Assembly: GCF_000519325.1 (NCBI RefSeq)
Contig: NZ_KI912613.1
Coordinates: 5,058,171-5,122,170, forward strand
Length of the DNA: 64,000 nucleotides
Origin: Patulibacter minatonensis DSM 18081
Lineage (GTDB): Bacteria > Actinomycetota > Thermoleophilia > Solirubrobacterales > Solirubrobacteraceae
Direction: 5' to 3'
Shown here: piece by piece, positions 9,101 to 16,997 of the stretch
Layout: each line of letters opens with the position of its first letter
How positions within the stretch are numbered: the first letter of the stretch is position 1
The notes under the pieces: model-generated
What the model saw: the letters and a program-made list of their open reading frames with translations, nothing else
What the model was told of the DNA's origin: nothing
Databases searched by the model: none
Translations under genes and position numbers: made by a program

Positions 9101-10618
9101 GGCCACGCCGCTGGGGTTCAGCTTCACCTCGCCGTCCCAGCCCTGCCCGGGCGTGTAGCGGAGGATGCTGCCGCCCATGCCGACGGCGAGGGCGGGCGTC
9201 GCGAGGTCGCCGCGGGCGCCCGGGGCGCTCGTCACCGACGTCAGGGGGTGGCGGACGGGGATCGACCACGCGGCCAGCGGCGACGCGGGGCGGTCGCGGG
9301 TGACGTGGACGTCGCCGAGCCAGCCCTCGGTGAGGCTCGAGAACGCGATCCCGTCGGTGATCGACTTGAACGCGGCGGGCGCCGACCAGGTCGTGCCGTC
9401 GAAGGTCCCGTACCGGGAGGTGTCGCGGCCGACCGGGCCGATCACGCGCGTCCCGTCGCCCGGGCCGTCGAACGCCTGGCTCGTCGCGTCGTCGCGCAGG
9501 TCGAAGCCGAGCGGCCGGTCGCACGAGCCGCCGTCGCAGTAGCTGGTGGTCCCCTGCTCGGTGACGTGGAGCGTCACGCTCCGCACCGCCCCGCCCTCGC
9601 GGAACGTGCCGTCGACCCACACGCCGCCGGGGGTCGCCGTCAGCGCGTGGCCGCCGGCGAGCGGGCGGACCGCGGTGATCCCGCGCGCCGGGTTCTCGGC
9701 GGACGAGAAGCGGTCGTTGCCGAGCGGGCGCAGGCGCCACCGGGCGGCCGTGCCGTCCCCGGAGCGGCGGAACAGGACGAGGCCCTGGCCCGCGGCGTCG
9801 TCCGCCCGGGCCAGCAGCCACGCGCCGCCGCCCTCGGCGGTCCCGAGCGCCACCGCGGTCAGGCCGGCCTGCGACCCGCGGAGGGTGTCCGCGTCCGAGC
9901 AACCGTCCGGGGCGGTCGTGCCGTCGGTCGCCACGCAGATCGGGTCGCGCGACCAGGCGGTGCCGTCCCAGCGTGCGACGCCGGTCTGGAGCGCGCGGCC
10001 GCCGACGGCGACGAAGCCCTCGGTGCGGCCGTCGTCGGTCGCCCGCGCGGCGATCACGCCGGGCGAGAGCTCCTCGGCCGGGTCGGCGCCGGCGGCCGGC
10101 AGCACGACCGCCGGTCCGGGTGCGGGGACCACGCGGGTCGGACCGGTGGCGTCCCGCACGAGCACCACGCGCTTGCGGCCGTCGGGGCGCGTGTCGTCGT
10201 CGCCCGTCAGCAGGAGCCCGCCGCGGGCGGTCACGCGTCCCGCGTCGAAGATGCCGGCGTAGGGGGCGCCCTGCTCGTCCTCGGGCGCCTGCACGTACCG
10301 CCAGCCCTCGGCCGGGCGGTAGCGCACGAGGTAGACCTTGGTGGTCGCCAGCTCCTGGCCGTCGACCGTCTTGGGCTGGACGTTCGTGCGCTGCTGGTCG
10401 GTGAAGCCCCAGGCCTCCCCCGGCGTCCCCGTCGCGGTCGCGGGGCCGAGCAGGGTGGCACCGCTCGCAGGGCCTATCTGGGCCTCGACGCCGACGGGGC
10501 CGGCGGCGGTCTGGGCCTGGGCGTCCGGCTTCGCGAGCAGCGCCACGGGGGCTGCGACCGCGAGCAGCACGACGAGCGACGCCGCCGTGCGGCGGCGCCG
10601 GCGGAGCACGGCGCTCAC
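6140..10618 (-). CDS. Giant membrane-anchored beta-propeller protein with degenerate metallophosphoesterase-like region
   Basis: 1492 aa. Signal peptide at residues 1-36; then repeated short blocks such as GEAWGF, AVGDEGTMWRW, FAVGRDGVLLRYG and GRGWAIGGWTGG, typical of YCF48/Kelch-like propeller blades (to about residue 860). Around 890-1090 lies a region arranged like a calcineurin-type phosphoesterase (VYTGGRV, LPVFAATSPGD, LVVIDNSAGS, VVVSGSR), but the expected GD, GNH[DE] and GH metal motifs are absent. An Ig-like/BIG-type segment ends in TTTISIESGG. A Pro-rich stalk and one membrane helix (about 1443-1462) with a basic tail follow. Start GTG 10618 overlaps the preceding stop (GTGA). Surface-exposed; role unknown. 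Confidence 0.75.
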   Translation of the reverse strand: MSAVLRRRRRTAASLVVLLAVAAPVALLAKPDAQAQTAAGPVGVEAQIGPASGATLLGPATATGTPGEAWGFTDQQRTNVQPKTVDGQELATTKVYLVRYRPAEGWRYVQAPEDEQGAPYAGIFDAGRVTARGGLLLTGDDDTRPDGRKRVVLVRDATGPTRVVPAPGPAVVLPAAGADPAEELSPGVIAARATDDGRTEGFVAVGGRALQTGVARWDGTAWSRDPICVATDGTTAPDGCSDADTLRGSQAGLTAVALGTAEGGGAWLLARADDAAGQGLVLFRRSGDGTAARWRLRPLGNDRFSSAENPARGITAVRPLAGGHALTATPGGVWVDGTFREGGAVRSVTLHVTEQGTTSYCDGGSCDRPLGFDLRDDATSQAFDGPGDGTRVIGPVGRDTSRYGTFDGTTWSAPAAFKSITDGIAFSSLTEGWLGDVHVTRDRPASPLAAWSIPVRHPLTSVTSAPGARGDLATPALAVGMGGSILRYTPGQGWDGEVKLNPSGVARNDMRGVAWPTADTAFAVGDEGTMWRWRRVTGLWETDPATPYDFTGHLTGIAFDPADPERGFAVGRDGVLLRYGKSWEPMSLPAEAATSGPGGGRADLYGVAFAGSQALAAAGTAGVLTESGDGWKTDPGVTALLARLKGAGAVYAVAGLPDGGAVAVGTTGDNKGLVLERDSAGGAWRFSDQPLTGTAVAASAFRDGDRVRAVVSVSTRVWPTVDDLQVPPSDPASPAPRRQPFSLPVDGYLLRETPAGWRDEERTQLDAPTTERSRKSDPNLALLTDPAGRGWAIGGWTGGVDLLGRGDDPAPDAAETASVSRYDPAGPQTSSNVTVQAPAMDAGRARLLVGGHAQCAAVCADLAPIDTMPDRTLARAVQTAGTLGAIPTGPRAFVYTGGRVARTTATASAAEEQRYATLLAGGSLPVFAATSPGDASGGSTATFGGAFSGFQAPLGTGGAATGTTPVAIGNAAAAGRARTHYAVDVTTPEGVVRLVVIDNSAGSLLQSDPAGNPAEDQSSWLDAVLADAKAKGVAVVVSGSRSLNPRDTGAATDGTKVAVQLRDGGASAYVYDGAGVQRRGTIPFASDDTIPTFASGSLGYRAQDDVEGRGVPGLLLLELDLTKRDATSNRAPAAVRLIPVIDDLAIDAVDGRLLNRSQPALFQGLGRRPRSGGNWVQGGSTGGGEGNGADPYVTLPSPLCVGQQRADCATSRIDPEATFHSSDPDIADFVRVDPASSNPRKPFVDPATDKPVPDPTSGLMCPFNAGTTTISIESGGLRYQTTVTVRAGSALRPCGTVALAASRFPAAAPPSTAPATPPGPSSPPATSNPTVDVPIPQVLSPAPPAPVTPAVSTPAVPPAPAAKPSVALPPAPLFVQPTLAPPLALPPPPAAGSPAPPPGTSGASINVPVSQPVTQAERQKDEEVAEESSKAYMQYDAVASDRHSAGPGQGAAVVALVLIAAVGGGTALGTRRRRNHPYDYARATSRDDRRTR

Positions 10619-12372
10619 CGGGACGCCCCGCCCGGGACGCCGACCGTGGAGCCGTGGTCGGCGCGGGTGCTGACGACGCTGTCGTCGTCCCCGCCGCCGG
10701 TCACGCACGCCGGGGTCGTCAGCTCCTTGAGCGTGAACGAGATCTTCTTCGGGAACGACTTGCGGCGCACCGCGACCTCCAGGCTGCGGGTGCCGGGCCG
10801 GAAGGTCTTCGCCTTCGCCCGCCCCACCGTCTTCCTGCCGCGCTTGGCGATCACGCCGACCTTGGCCCGGCGGGCCAGCTTGAAGCGGATGACGAGCGTG
10901 ATCTTCGCGTTCTGCTGCCGCTTCTGGCGCGCCGTCAGCGCCTTGCGACCGGCCTTGACGCGCGAGACGAGCGCAGGCGGGGCGTCGCACTCGGGCGGGA
11001 CCGGGGCGACGGGCGGCGCGAGCACGACGGGCGGGGCGAGCAGGCGCGAGTCGTCGGCGGGGGGCTCGTCCGGGATGACCTGCGACGCGGCCTCGTTCGG
11101 TCGGATCGTGATCGTGCCCTGGAACGCGGGATCGGTGTCGCGGGCGTACGTCGCGCCGCTCGTGCGGCGGTAGAGGTAGCCGCGGGCGGTGGCGACCCAG
11201 CAGTCGTCGGACGTCGGGCACGCGATCGCCGTCGCGGCCCCGCGCGCGGCGCCGCCCTCGCGGTCGTCGAGGCGCTCGGTCGAGACCTGGCCGTCGGCGC
11301 CGACGAACGCGACGGACGGCGCCGAGGTCTCGCCCGACGGCGTCGCGCCGGCGACCTCGGTGTCGGCGAGGGTCGCCCACGCGGCGCGCGTCTCGGGGAG
11401 CGCGGCGACGGAGCCGAACCACTTCGCGGTCGGCAGGTCGCCCTGCAGCGGGAGCTCCTGCCAGGCGCCGTCGCCGTCCTTGCGGACCGCGATCGGCGTG
11501 CGCGGGACGAATCCGTCGGCGGCCGACGGGCCGGAGTTCGCCCCGCCGCCGACGGCCCACGCGGTGGTGCCGTCCGTGTCGAGCGACCGCAGGTCCGTGC
11601 CGTCGGTGGGCACGCCGTCCATCGGAGCCGGCGTGAACGGGGCGTTCGTGAACGACAGGCCGTCGATCCGGTGCAGCAGCGCCGGCACGGGCTCGGGCGC
11701 GTTCAGGAAGGGGCGGGTGCCCTGGGCGCCCGGGCCGGTCCCGACGTACGTGCTCTCGAGCACCTGGCCGCGGTGGGTGATGAGGTCCGAGACGCCACGG
11801 CCCTGCCCGTTGTAGACGGAGCTCAGGGTCGTGCCGTCCCAGTGCAGGTGGAACGCCCCGACGCGGTTGCCGCCGACGCTCGTCGCCCCGACGCCGCCGA
11901 ACCAGCAGTCGCTCGCCGTCCGGCACGTCGCGGCGTTGACCTGGGGGACGAAGTCGGGGACGTTGTAGAAGCTGTACGAGCCGACGACCGCGCCGCCCCT
12001 GTAGTGGCAGACGCCGAGGCCGTTGGGGAGCGTGCCGACGCTCGGGCCGGTGATGGTCCAGAACTCGTCGGGACCGGCCCACGCGATCTTCGCGTTCGGG
12101 CCGCCGCCGCAGACGGTCGACAGCTGGTGCCACGACTCGCCGTCCCAGCTGTACAGGCCGGGCTTGACGCTGTTGTTGCCGCCGACCGTCATCAGCCCGC
12201 GGTTCGGGGCCCAGAAGGCGATGTCGCCGACGAACCCGGCGGGGACCGAGAACGCGCCGCCGGGCGGGGGCGGCAGCGGCACGTTCGTCCAGCTCGCCGC
12301 CGACGCGGAGGACGCCCCGGCACCGCAGAGGACGGCGGCGGTCGCCAGGACGGAGACGAGCGTGCGCCTCAT
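10615..12372 (-). CDS. Exported YCF48-like beta-propeller protein
   Basis: 585 aa with a clear signal peptide (residues 1-26, ...ASSASAAS). The body has propeller-type blades (IAFWAPNRGLMTVGG, IAWAGPDEFW, SDCWFGGVG, TTAWAVGGGANSG, SDDCWVATARGYLYR) with regularly placed Trp and Gly. The C-terminal about 90 residues are a basic, Ala/Lys/Arg-rich Ig-like region (KAGRKALTARQKRQ) of the sort found on many exported proteins of this lineage. ATG 12372 overlaps the upstream gene's stop (ATGA) and its own stop overlaps the giant gene's GTG, so it is a middle gene of one coupled operon. Ligand unknown. Confidence 0.75.
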   Translation of the reverse strand: MRRTLVSVLATAAVLCGAGASSASAASWTNVPLPPPPGGAFSVPAGFVGDIAFWAPNRGLMTVGGNNSVKPGLYSWDGESWHQLSTVCGGGPNAKIAWAGPDEFWTITGPSVGTLPNGLGVCHYRGGAVVGSYSFYNVPDFVPQVNAATCRTASDCWFGGVGATSVGGNRVGAFHLHWDGTTLSSVYNGQGRGVSDLITHRGQVLESTYVGTGPGAQGTRPFLNAPEPVPALLHRIDGLSFTNAPFTPAPMDGVPTDGTDLRSLDTDGTTAWAVGGGANSGPSAADGFVPRTPIAVRKDGDGAWQELPLQGDLPTAKWFGSVAALPETRAAWATLADTEVAGATPSGETSAPSVAFVGADGQVSTERLDDREGGAARGAATAIACPTSDDCWVATARGYLYRRTSGATYARDTDPAFQGTITIRPNEAASQVIPDEPPADDSRLLAPPVVLAPPVAPVPPECDAPPALVSRVKAGRKALTARQKRQQNAKITLVIRFKLARRAKVGVIAKRGRKTVGRAKAKTFRPGTRSLEVAVRRKSFPKKISFTLKELTTPACVTGGGDDDSVVSTRADHGSTVGVPGGASR

Positions 12373-14462
12373 CGGGTCCGTCCCTTCGCCGCGGTGCGGG
12401 CCACGTACGAGCGCTTCAGGCGGTAGGCGCGGGTCGCGGTCGTCGCGGCGGCGCCCGTCGGACGGAAGCGGAGGGTCATGCGGACGTCCAGGAGGTAGGG
12501 CCGGCGGCGGAGCGCGGTGCGGGCCTTGGCCCCCACCTTCACGGTGACGCGCACGGTCCCGGCGCGGGCGGGGGTCCGGCGGGCGGAGCCGACGGTCACG
12601 CTGGTCGAGCGGACCTTCCGCCCGACCTTCCGCTTCTGGGTCCCGCGGGCCGACGCGGTCAGGGTGCCCTTCGCGGGCACCTTCACGCTGACGGTCGCGG
12701 TGCCGGTGCGGCGCGAGACGGTGACGCGGCCGACGGTGGTGAAGAAGCGGGGCTTCAGCGGGGTGATCGGCGTGGGATCGACGGGGACCGGCGGCGCCGC
12801 GAGCGGGAGCACGCGGTCCCCGCGGCCCGCGCTCGAGACCAGGGTGCGGGCGACGAGGACGTCGTCGACCCCGTTGGCGTCGCCGACGAAGAGGTTCCCG
12901 TCGGGCGCCGGGAACGCGACGCTCGACGCGTCGGCCGACGGCACGGCGATCCCGGTCGGCGTGGAGGGCTGCGACGCGGTCACGTAGTCGCCGCCGTCGT
13001 CGCCGGACGTCACGCGCTCCACGGTGCGTGCCGCGAGGTCGGCGACGTAGACGTTGAAGGTCAGGAGGTTGCCCGTCGGGAACGTCCCGATCGGCTGGAG
13101 CCCGTCGAACCGGTTGTCCGTCGACGTGAACGTCGCGTGGCGGCCGTCAGCGGCGAGCCGGCCTCCGAGCATGGCGCCGCGGTTCTTCACCGCCGGGTAG
13201 GACCAGGCGACCTGGACGCCCTGCTTGCGGGCCAGGCCGGACCGCATGTCCGCCACGTAGCTGGTCGACGGGCGATAGGCGAGCGGGTCGAACGGACGCC
13301 GGGTCGCGGACGACGCGAACAGCACCGAGGAGCCGTCGGCGCTGAGGCCCTCGAACGCGAGCGAGCTGACGTCGCCGTTGAAGTCGACGCCCTCGCTCGT
13401 CCGGAACGGCCCGGCGCACGATCCGCCGTCGTCGGGCCCCGGTGCCGGGGTGCCCGGCGCGCAGGCGGGATCGTCGAGGTCGATCGCCCCGGCGACCCGG
13501 CGGCTCGGCGCCTGCGGGGCGGCGGAGAGGTCGCGCCAGAGGAGCGTCGGCTGGGGGCCGAACGGCGCCTCGCCGGGCAGCGTCGGCGTCTGGAGCTGGC
13601 CGTCCCCGGCGGTCCAGACGACCTTCCTGCCGTCGCCGCTGATCGCCGCGGTCGGCACGGTCGCGCCGATGGCGGTCGGCGCGGGCGCGGGGACGCCGGC
13701 CTGCGACGCGTCGTCGGCGCGGCGGCTGACCAGTCGGGTCGTCCGCGCGTCGAGGTCGCGGACCCACACCTGGCGCTGCGGCGTCGTGATCGCCAGGCGG
13801 TCGGGGAGGTCCGACACCACGGTCGTGACGAAGACCGCACGACGGCCGTCGGCGCTCAGGGCGTAGCCCGCGGCGCCGGGGACGCTGCCCTGGTCGTCGG
13901 CGGCGTACTGGGCGCCGAGGTCCGAGCCGTCGCGGGCGGAGACGAGCGCGAAGGCGCCCCCGCCCGCCATCGGGCGGTCCATGTCGCGGACGTAGACGTC
14001 GGGGGTCGACGGGGCGGCGTCGCCCGCGGCCAGCCGCGCGGGGCTGCCGAAGAGGACGTAGCGCCCGTCGGCGCTGATCCCGGCGAGACCCGACGTCGTG
14101 CCGGCGTTCGAGGTCGTGCCGTCTGCCCGGCGGATCTCGCGCGGCGGGGCGACGAGGTCGACCGCGCCGGTGACGAGGTCCTTGCGGACGAGGCCGGCGG
14201 AGGGCCGCACGTCGCCCGTGGACCCGGGGCCCATGAGCACGGACGCCGCGGTCTGGAAGACGACGTAGCGCCCGTCGGCGGAGATCAGGGGCGCGGCGCT
14301 CTGGTCGTCGCCGACGAGGGAGCCGAACGCCGACGCGGGGGTCGCGCCGGGCGAGAAGGTCGCGGTCGCGGCCGGGGCCGCCACCCCGGCCGCGACGAGC
14401 GCCGACGTCAACGTGCTCATGAGCACGGGACCGCGGGCAGCGCGCGGCGCGCCTGGTCGCAT
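12369..14462 (-). CDS. Exported TolB-like (PD40) beta-propeller protein, first gene of the operon
   Basis: 697 aa. The N-terminus is basic and hydrophobic (signal peptide to about residue 36). It contains repeated WD40-like PD40 blades of the type ISADGRYVVFQT, ISADGRYVLFGS, LSADGRRAVFVT, ISGDGRKVVWTAGD and LSADGSSVLFAS, as in TolB and related exported proteins. The C-terminal about 130 residues form a basic beta-rich domain (VTVSRRTGTATVSVKVP ...). ATG 14462 begins the first plausible signal peptide; an internal ATG 14 codons on is an alternative. PHO-like repeats lie at 14529-14561, and the next gene overlaps by ATGA. The fold is confident, the role unknown. Confidence 0.75.
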   Translation of the reverse strand: MRPGAPRAARGPVLMSTLTSALVAAGVAAPAATATFSPGATPASAFGSLVGDDQSAAPLISADGRYVVFQTAASVLMGPGSTGDVRPSAGLVRKDLVTGAVDLVAPPREIRRADGTTSNAGTTSGLAGISADGRYVLFGSPARLAAGDAAPSTPDVYVRDMDRPMAGGGAFALVSARDGSDLGAQYAADDQGSVPGAAGYALSADGRRAVFVTTVVSDLPDRLAITTPQRQVWVRDLDARTTRLVSRRADDASQAGVPAPAPTAIGATVPTAAISGDGRKVVWTAGDGQLQTPTLPGEAPFGPQPTLLWRDLSAAPQAPSRRVAGAIDLDDPACAPGTPAPGPDDGGSCAGPFRTSEGVDFNGDVSSLAFEGLSADGSSVLFASSATRRPFDPLAYRPSTSYVADMRSGLARKQGVQVAWSYPAVKNRGAMLGGRLAADGRHATFTSTDNRFDGLQPIGTFPTGNLLTFNVYVADLAARTVERVTSGDDGGDYVTASQPSTPTGIAVPSADASSVAFPAPDGNLFVGDANGVDDVLVARTLVSSAGRGDRVLPLAAPPVPVDPTPITPLKPRFFTTVGRVTVSRRTGTATVSVKVPAKGTLTASARGTQKRKVGRKVRSTSVTVGSARRTPARAGTVRVTVKVGAKARTALRRRPYLLDVRMTLRFRPTGAAATTATRAYRLKRSYVARTAAKGRTR

Positions 14463-14493
14463 CAGCGACCCGGATGAACGTAGACGGCGCACC

Positions 14494-14517
14494 GGCCGGG
14501 GACTGTAGGTCCCGGCC
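14494..14517 (-). other. Short hairpin in the leader of the 14462 gene
   Basis: GGCCGGGGAC (14494-14503) faces GGTCCCGGCC (14508-14517), a near-perfect inverted repeat with a 4-nt loop. It lies between the PHO-like repeats and the start codon, so it would sit in the 5' leader. It could be a pause or attenuation hairpin, or a readthrough terminator. Confidence 0.4.
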
Positions 14518-14528
14518 CCGCCGTTTTC

Positions 14529-14561
14529 GTGAACTTCATGGGAACCCGGCGAAAACATGGA
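14529..14561 (-). promoter_or_regulatory. PHO-box-like direct repeat upstream of the five-gene operon
   Basis: GTGAAC at 14529, GGGAAC at 14540 and GAAAAC at 14551 are exactly 11 bp apart. A second pair, GTCAAC at 14571 and GTCAAC at 14582, is also 11 bp apart. Position is 67-100 bp upstream of the TolB-like gene start, in the same orientation as the pstS repeat. Confidence 0.6.
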
Positions 14562-14602
14562 CGCCTGTTCGTCAACGTGTCGTCAACGCGTTCCTCAACG
14601 GG

Positions 14603-14632
14603 CTCGGGCCGGCGCGTGCGCGCCGGCCCGAG
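14603..14632 (-). terminator. GC-rich hairpin terminator after the PstS-like gene
   Basis: CTCGGGCCGGCGCG (14603-14616) is followed by 2 nt and its exact reverse complement (14619-14632). It lies about 70 bp past the stop of the PstS-like gene and has no U-tract. It separates that gene from the downstream operon promoter. Confidence 0.7.
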
Positions 14633-14703
14633 GAGAACCCCGTGGGGAAACCGGTCGCCCTCCCGGGGACCCCGACGGGCCCCGGGATCGCGACCCGGGC
14701 CGG

Positions 14704-16665
14704 TCAGCCCTTGATCTTGACCGAGATCGTCTTGGTGACCGACGTCTTGGAGCCGTCGGCGTTCGTGTAGGTCACCTTGAAGGCGATCTTCGCCTTCTTG
14801 CCGGACTTCAGCGCCTTCTTGCCCTTGCTCGTGGGCTTCAGCGTGATCTTCAGCGCGCCGGCCTTCTTGGCCGTCGCGGAGCCGGAGAGGACGGTGACCT
14901 TCTTCTTGCCCGAACCCGTGGTGGCGGAGACGGAGACCTTGCCCGCAGCGGACGGCGAGACCGACAGCGTGACCTTGCGGCCCTTGACGGCGGCGGCCTT
15001 GGAGACCGAGACCTTCGGCTTGACGACGGCCGGCGTCGACGGCTTGACGGGCGTCGTGGGCGTCACCGGGGTGGTGGGCGTCACGGGCGTCGTCGGCGTC
15101 ACCGGCGTGGTGGGCGTCGTCGGCGTGGTCGGCGTCGTGCCGGTGCCACCGCCGCCCGTGCCCGGGTCGACGACCGTCTGCTTGTTCCACGTCAGCGACT
15201 GCTGCGCGGCGCGGGCGACGGCGAGGACGCTGCCGCTCTGCGCGGCGCCGCCGACGACCGTCGGCAGGCCCTGGTAGCCGGCCGGCGCCAGGGCGGCCTG
15301 GCCACCCGTGACGTTGAGGATGTAGCCGAGGTAGTCCTTGACGCCGCGGGCCTGGGCCTGCGTGTAGTCCGGGTCACCGGCGGCGTGGCCGACGTTCGCC
15401 TTGGCGAGGTCCTCCCACACGAGCTCGTACGTCAGCGCGCAGACGGGGTAGTCGGCGGCCGAGGCGCTGCCCGTGACGTCGTACCAGCTCTGCTGGACCG
15501 TCGGCAGGGCGCCGGTCGTGACGTCCTTGTACGTGACGTTCTTGCAGTTGGCGCCGGTGTCGGTGGTGCCGTTGACGTCGTTGAGCGCCGGCGACTGGTA
15601 GACGCCGTCGCCCTTGCGCTCGACGCTCAGCCAGATCGTCGAGTCCGTGTCACCGGCGGCGCCGGCGGCGGTGTCGAAGCCCTTCGAGCGCGCGGTGGCG
15701 AGGTCGGCATAGCTGATGCCGCCGTCCGTCGTCTGGAGCTTGAGCTTGTCCATCAGCGAGCCGCCGCCGTTGGCGTCGGCACGGACGACGGCGCTCGCGC
15801 CGGTGTCCGCGGGCCACGCGGTGTTGCCCAGCGACGTCGGGAAGTCCGACGACTTGATGTCGCGCAGGTAGTTCTTCTGGGCGTACGTGGTGCCCGAGGA
15901 GTCCAGGCGCACGACGCGCTTGAAGACCTTCGCCTTGCAGGCGGTGGTGCCCGCCGCGTCGACGCCCGCGATGTTCGGGAGGATCTGGCCCCAGGTCGAG
16001 AAGTCCGGGGACGCCGCGAACGCGCCCTCGAGGGCGGCGCGGGTGATCCGGCGCGACTGCGCGTTGTTCGGGACGGTGCAGCCGTTCGGGAGCTGCACGA
16101 CGGTGGCGACCGAGGACTGCGCGACCGGCACCGTGTAGAGGACGGCGTCGTCGGCGGTGCCGGCGATCTGGTCCGGGCCGTTGTTCGCGGCCGCGATCTC
16201 CGCGGGCTTCGGCGGCTCGTCGGCGGCGCCGAACTGCAGCGCCGTCTTGCGGACGCCCGGGTTGCCCTTCGGCGAGCCGGCGGTCGCGTCCGGGCTCGTC
16301 GTCGCGCCGACGACCCCACGGCCCTCGCCGGAGCCCTGCGGGTCGAAGCTGACGGAGTTCGTGCCGCCGTCGGCGGCGAGCTTGAAGCTCGCGCAGCCGC
16401 CGCTGCCGGCGGTGGCGTAGCCGAAGCCGACGGCCGTCGCGGCGGCCGGGTTGGCGACGACGCTCGACGCGCCCCACGCGAGGTGCGCGGTCCGCTGGAA
16501 CGAGGCGCCGCGGCCCTGGATGGTCGTCGTGCCCTGGCATTGCGCCGAGAACGCGGGGTCGAAGGCGGCGCTGGCGCCCCCGGGAAGAATGGCCAGCGCG
16601 ACGATCGTGCCCGTCGCGGCCGTGGCCGCGGCGGCGCCGATGCGCAGCCCGGTGGTGGTCCTCAT
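14704..16665 (-). CDS. PstS-like periplasmic-binding-fold protein with Pro-Thr linker and C-terminal beta domain
   Basis: 653 aa. Signal peptide at residues 1-34; then a large PBP-like/PstS-superfamily region to about residue 495 with IQGRGASFQRTAHLAW near the N-terminus, a GATTSPDA stretch, VRLDSSGTTYAQKNYL (the SGT anion-binding type segment), and Cys residues. A linker of TTP/VTP repeats follows (about 510-545), then a Lys/Ser/Thr-rich beta domain to the end that may attach to the envelope. It is much longer than transport PstS (about 350-400 aa), so it may be a surface scavenger or sensor rather than the transporter subunit. A good SD (AGGAG) precedes ATG 16665. PHO-like repeats at 16740-16772 support phosphate control. 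Confidence 0.75.
   Translation of the reverse strand: MRTTTGLRIGAAAATAATGTIVALAILPGGASAAFDPAFSAQCQGTTTIQGRGASFQRTAHLAWGASSVVANPAAATAVGFGYATAGSGGCASFKLAADGGTNSVSFDPQGSGEGRGVVGATTSPDATAGSPKGNPGVRKTALQFGAADEPPKPAEIAAANNGPDQIAGTADDAVLYTVPVAQSSVATVVQLPNGCTVPNNAQSRRITRAALEGAFAASPDFSTWGQILPNIAGVDAAGTTACKAKVFKRVVRLDSSGTTYAQKNYLRDIKSSDFPTSLGNTAWPADTGASAVVRADANGGGSLMDKLKLQTTDGGISYADLATARSKGFDTAAGAAGDTDSTIWLSVERKGDGVYQSPALNDVNGTTDTGANCKNVTYKDVTTGALPTVQQSWYDVTGSASAADYPVCALTYELVWEDLAKANVGHAAGDPDYTQAQARGVKDYLGYILNVTGGQAALAPAGYQGLPTVVGGAAQSGSVLAVARAAQQSLTWNKQTVVDPGTGGGGTGTTPTTPTTPTTPVTPTTPVTPTTPVTPTTPVKPSTPAVVKPKVSVSKAAAVKGRKVTLSVSPSAAGKVSVSATTGSGKKKVTVLSGSATAKKAGALKITLKPTSKGKKALKSGKKAKIAFKVTYTNADGSKTSVTKTISVKIKG
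15040..15140. repeat. Short tandem repeat encoding the TTP/VTP linker
   Basis: About 100 bp of degenerate 9-12-bp units of the GGCGTC-GTC/ACC type inside the PstS-like gene, encoding tandem Thr-Thr-Pro and Val-Thr-Pro. Such slippage-prone repeats vary in copy number between strains. It is coding, not CRISPR. Confidence 0.7.
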
Positions 16666-16739
16666 CGTGTGTTCGCTCCTGAGAAGGGGTGGGACCGGAC
16701 GACGTCGCCGTCAGGACACGGGCACTTTCGTCCTCGACC

Positions 16740-16772
16740 GACAACACCGCGTGAACATTGCGTGGCCGTGGT
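16740..16772 (-). promoter_or_regulatory. PHO-box-like direct repeat upstream of the PstS-like gene
   Basis: GACAAC at 16740, GTGAAC at 16751 and GTGGCC at 16762 are spaced by 11 bp, 75-107 bp before the PstS-like start at 16665. Same orientation as the pstS and 14.5-kb repeats. Confidence 0.6.
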
Positions 16773-16855
16773 TCCGACATGTTGTTAACGAACGGGGACG
16801 CCGCGGGCGCTCGAGGGGCACGAATCCCCTGCTCTCGTGCGGATCTGCCCCGACG

Positions 16856-16953
16856 ATGAACGGCGCGTCAACACTCGACCGTGGCGTTGAACCGCCTCGA
16901 CACGGAACCGGACGGACGTCCAGCGCGCTGTGAACAGAGCGTGAAACGTGAAC
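16856..16953 (+). promoter_or_regulatory. Two PHO-like repeat pairs upstream of the 16998 operon
   Basis: ATGAAC at 16856 and GTCAAC at 16867 are 11 bp apart. GTGAAC at 16930 and GTGAAA at 16941 are again 11 bp apart, with an extra GTGAAC at 16948 out of phase. The second pair is 45-70 bp before the start at 16998. The whole 16666-16997 gap holds only these repeats and the ones serving the divergent PstS-like gene. Confidence 0.55.
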
Positions 16954-16997
16954 AACCCGCGCGGGCTGCGGCCCCTGAGCCGCTACGGTGCCCCGCG

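Noticed and set aside
6191-11173. A very long open plus-strand frame opposite the giant propeller gene
   Set aside because: Arg/Gly-rich translation without domains, as expected antisense to a high-GC gene; the minus-strand product has a signal peptide, propeller blades and a membrane helix.
15040-15140. Short tandem repeats considered as a CRISPR-like array
   Set aside because: Units of 9-12 bp, no spacers, in frame with a Thr/Pro linker.
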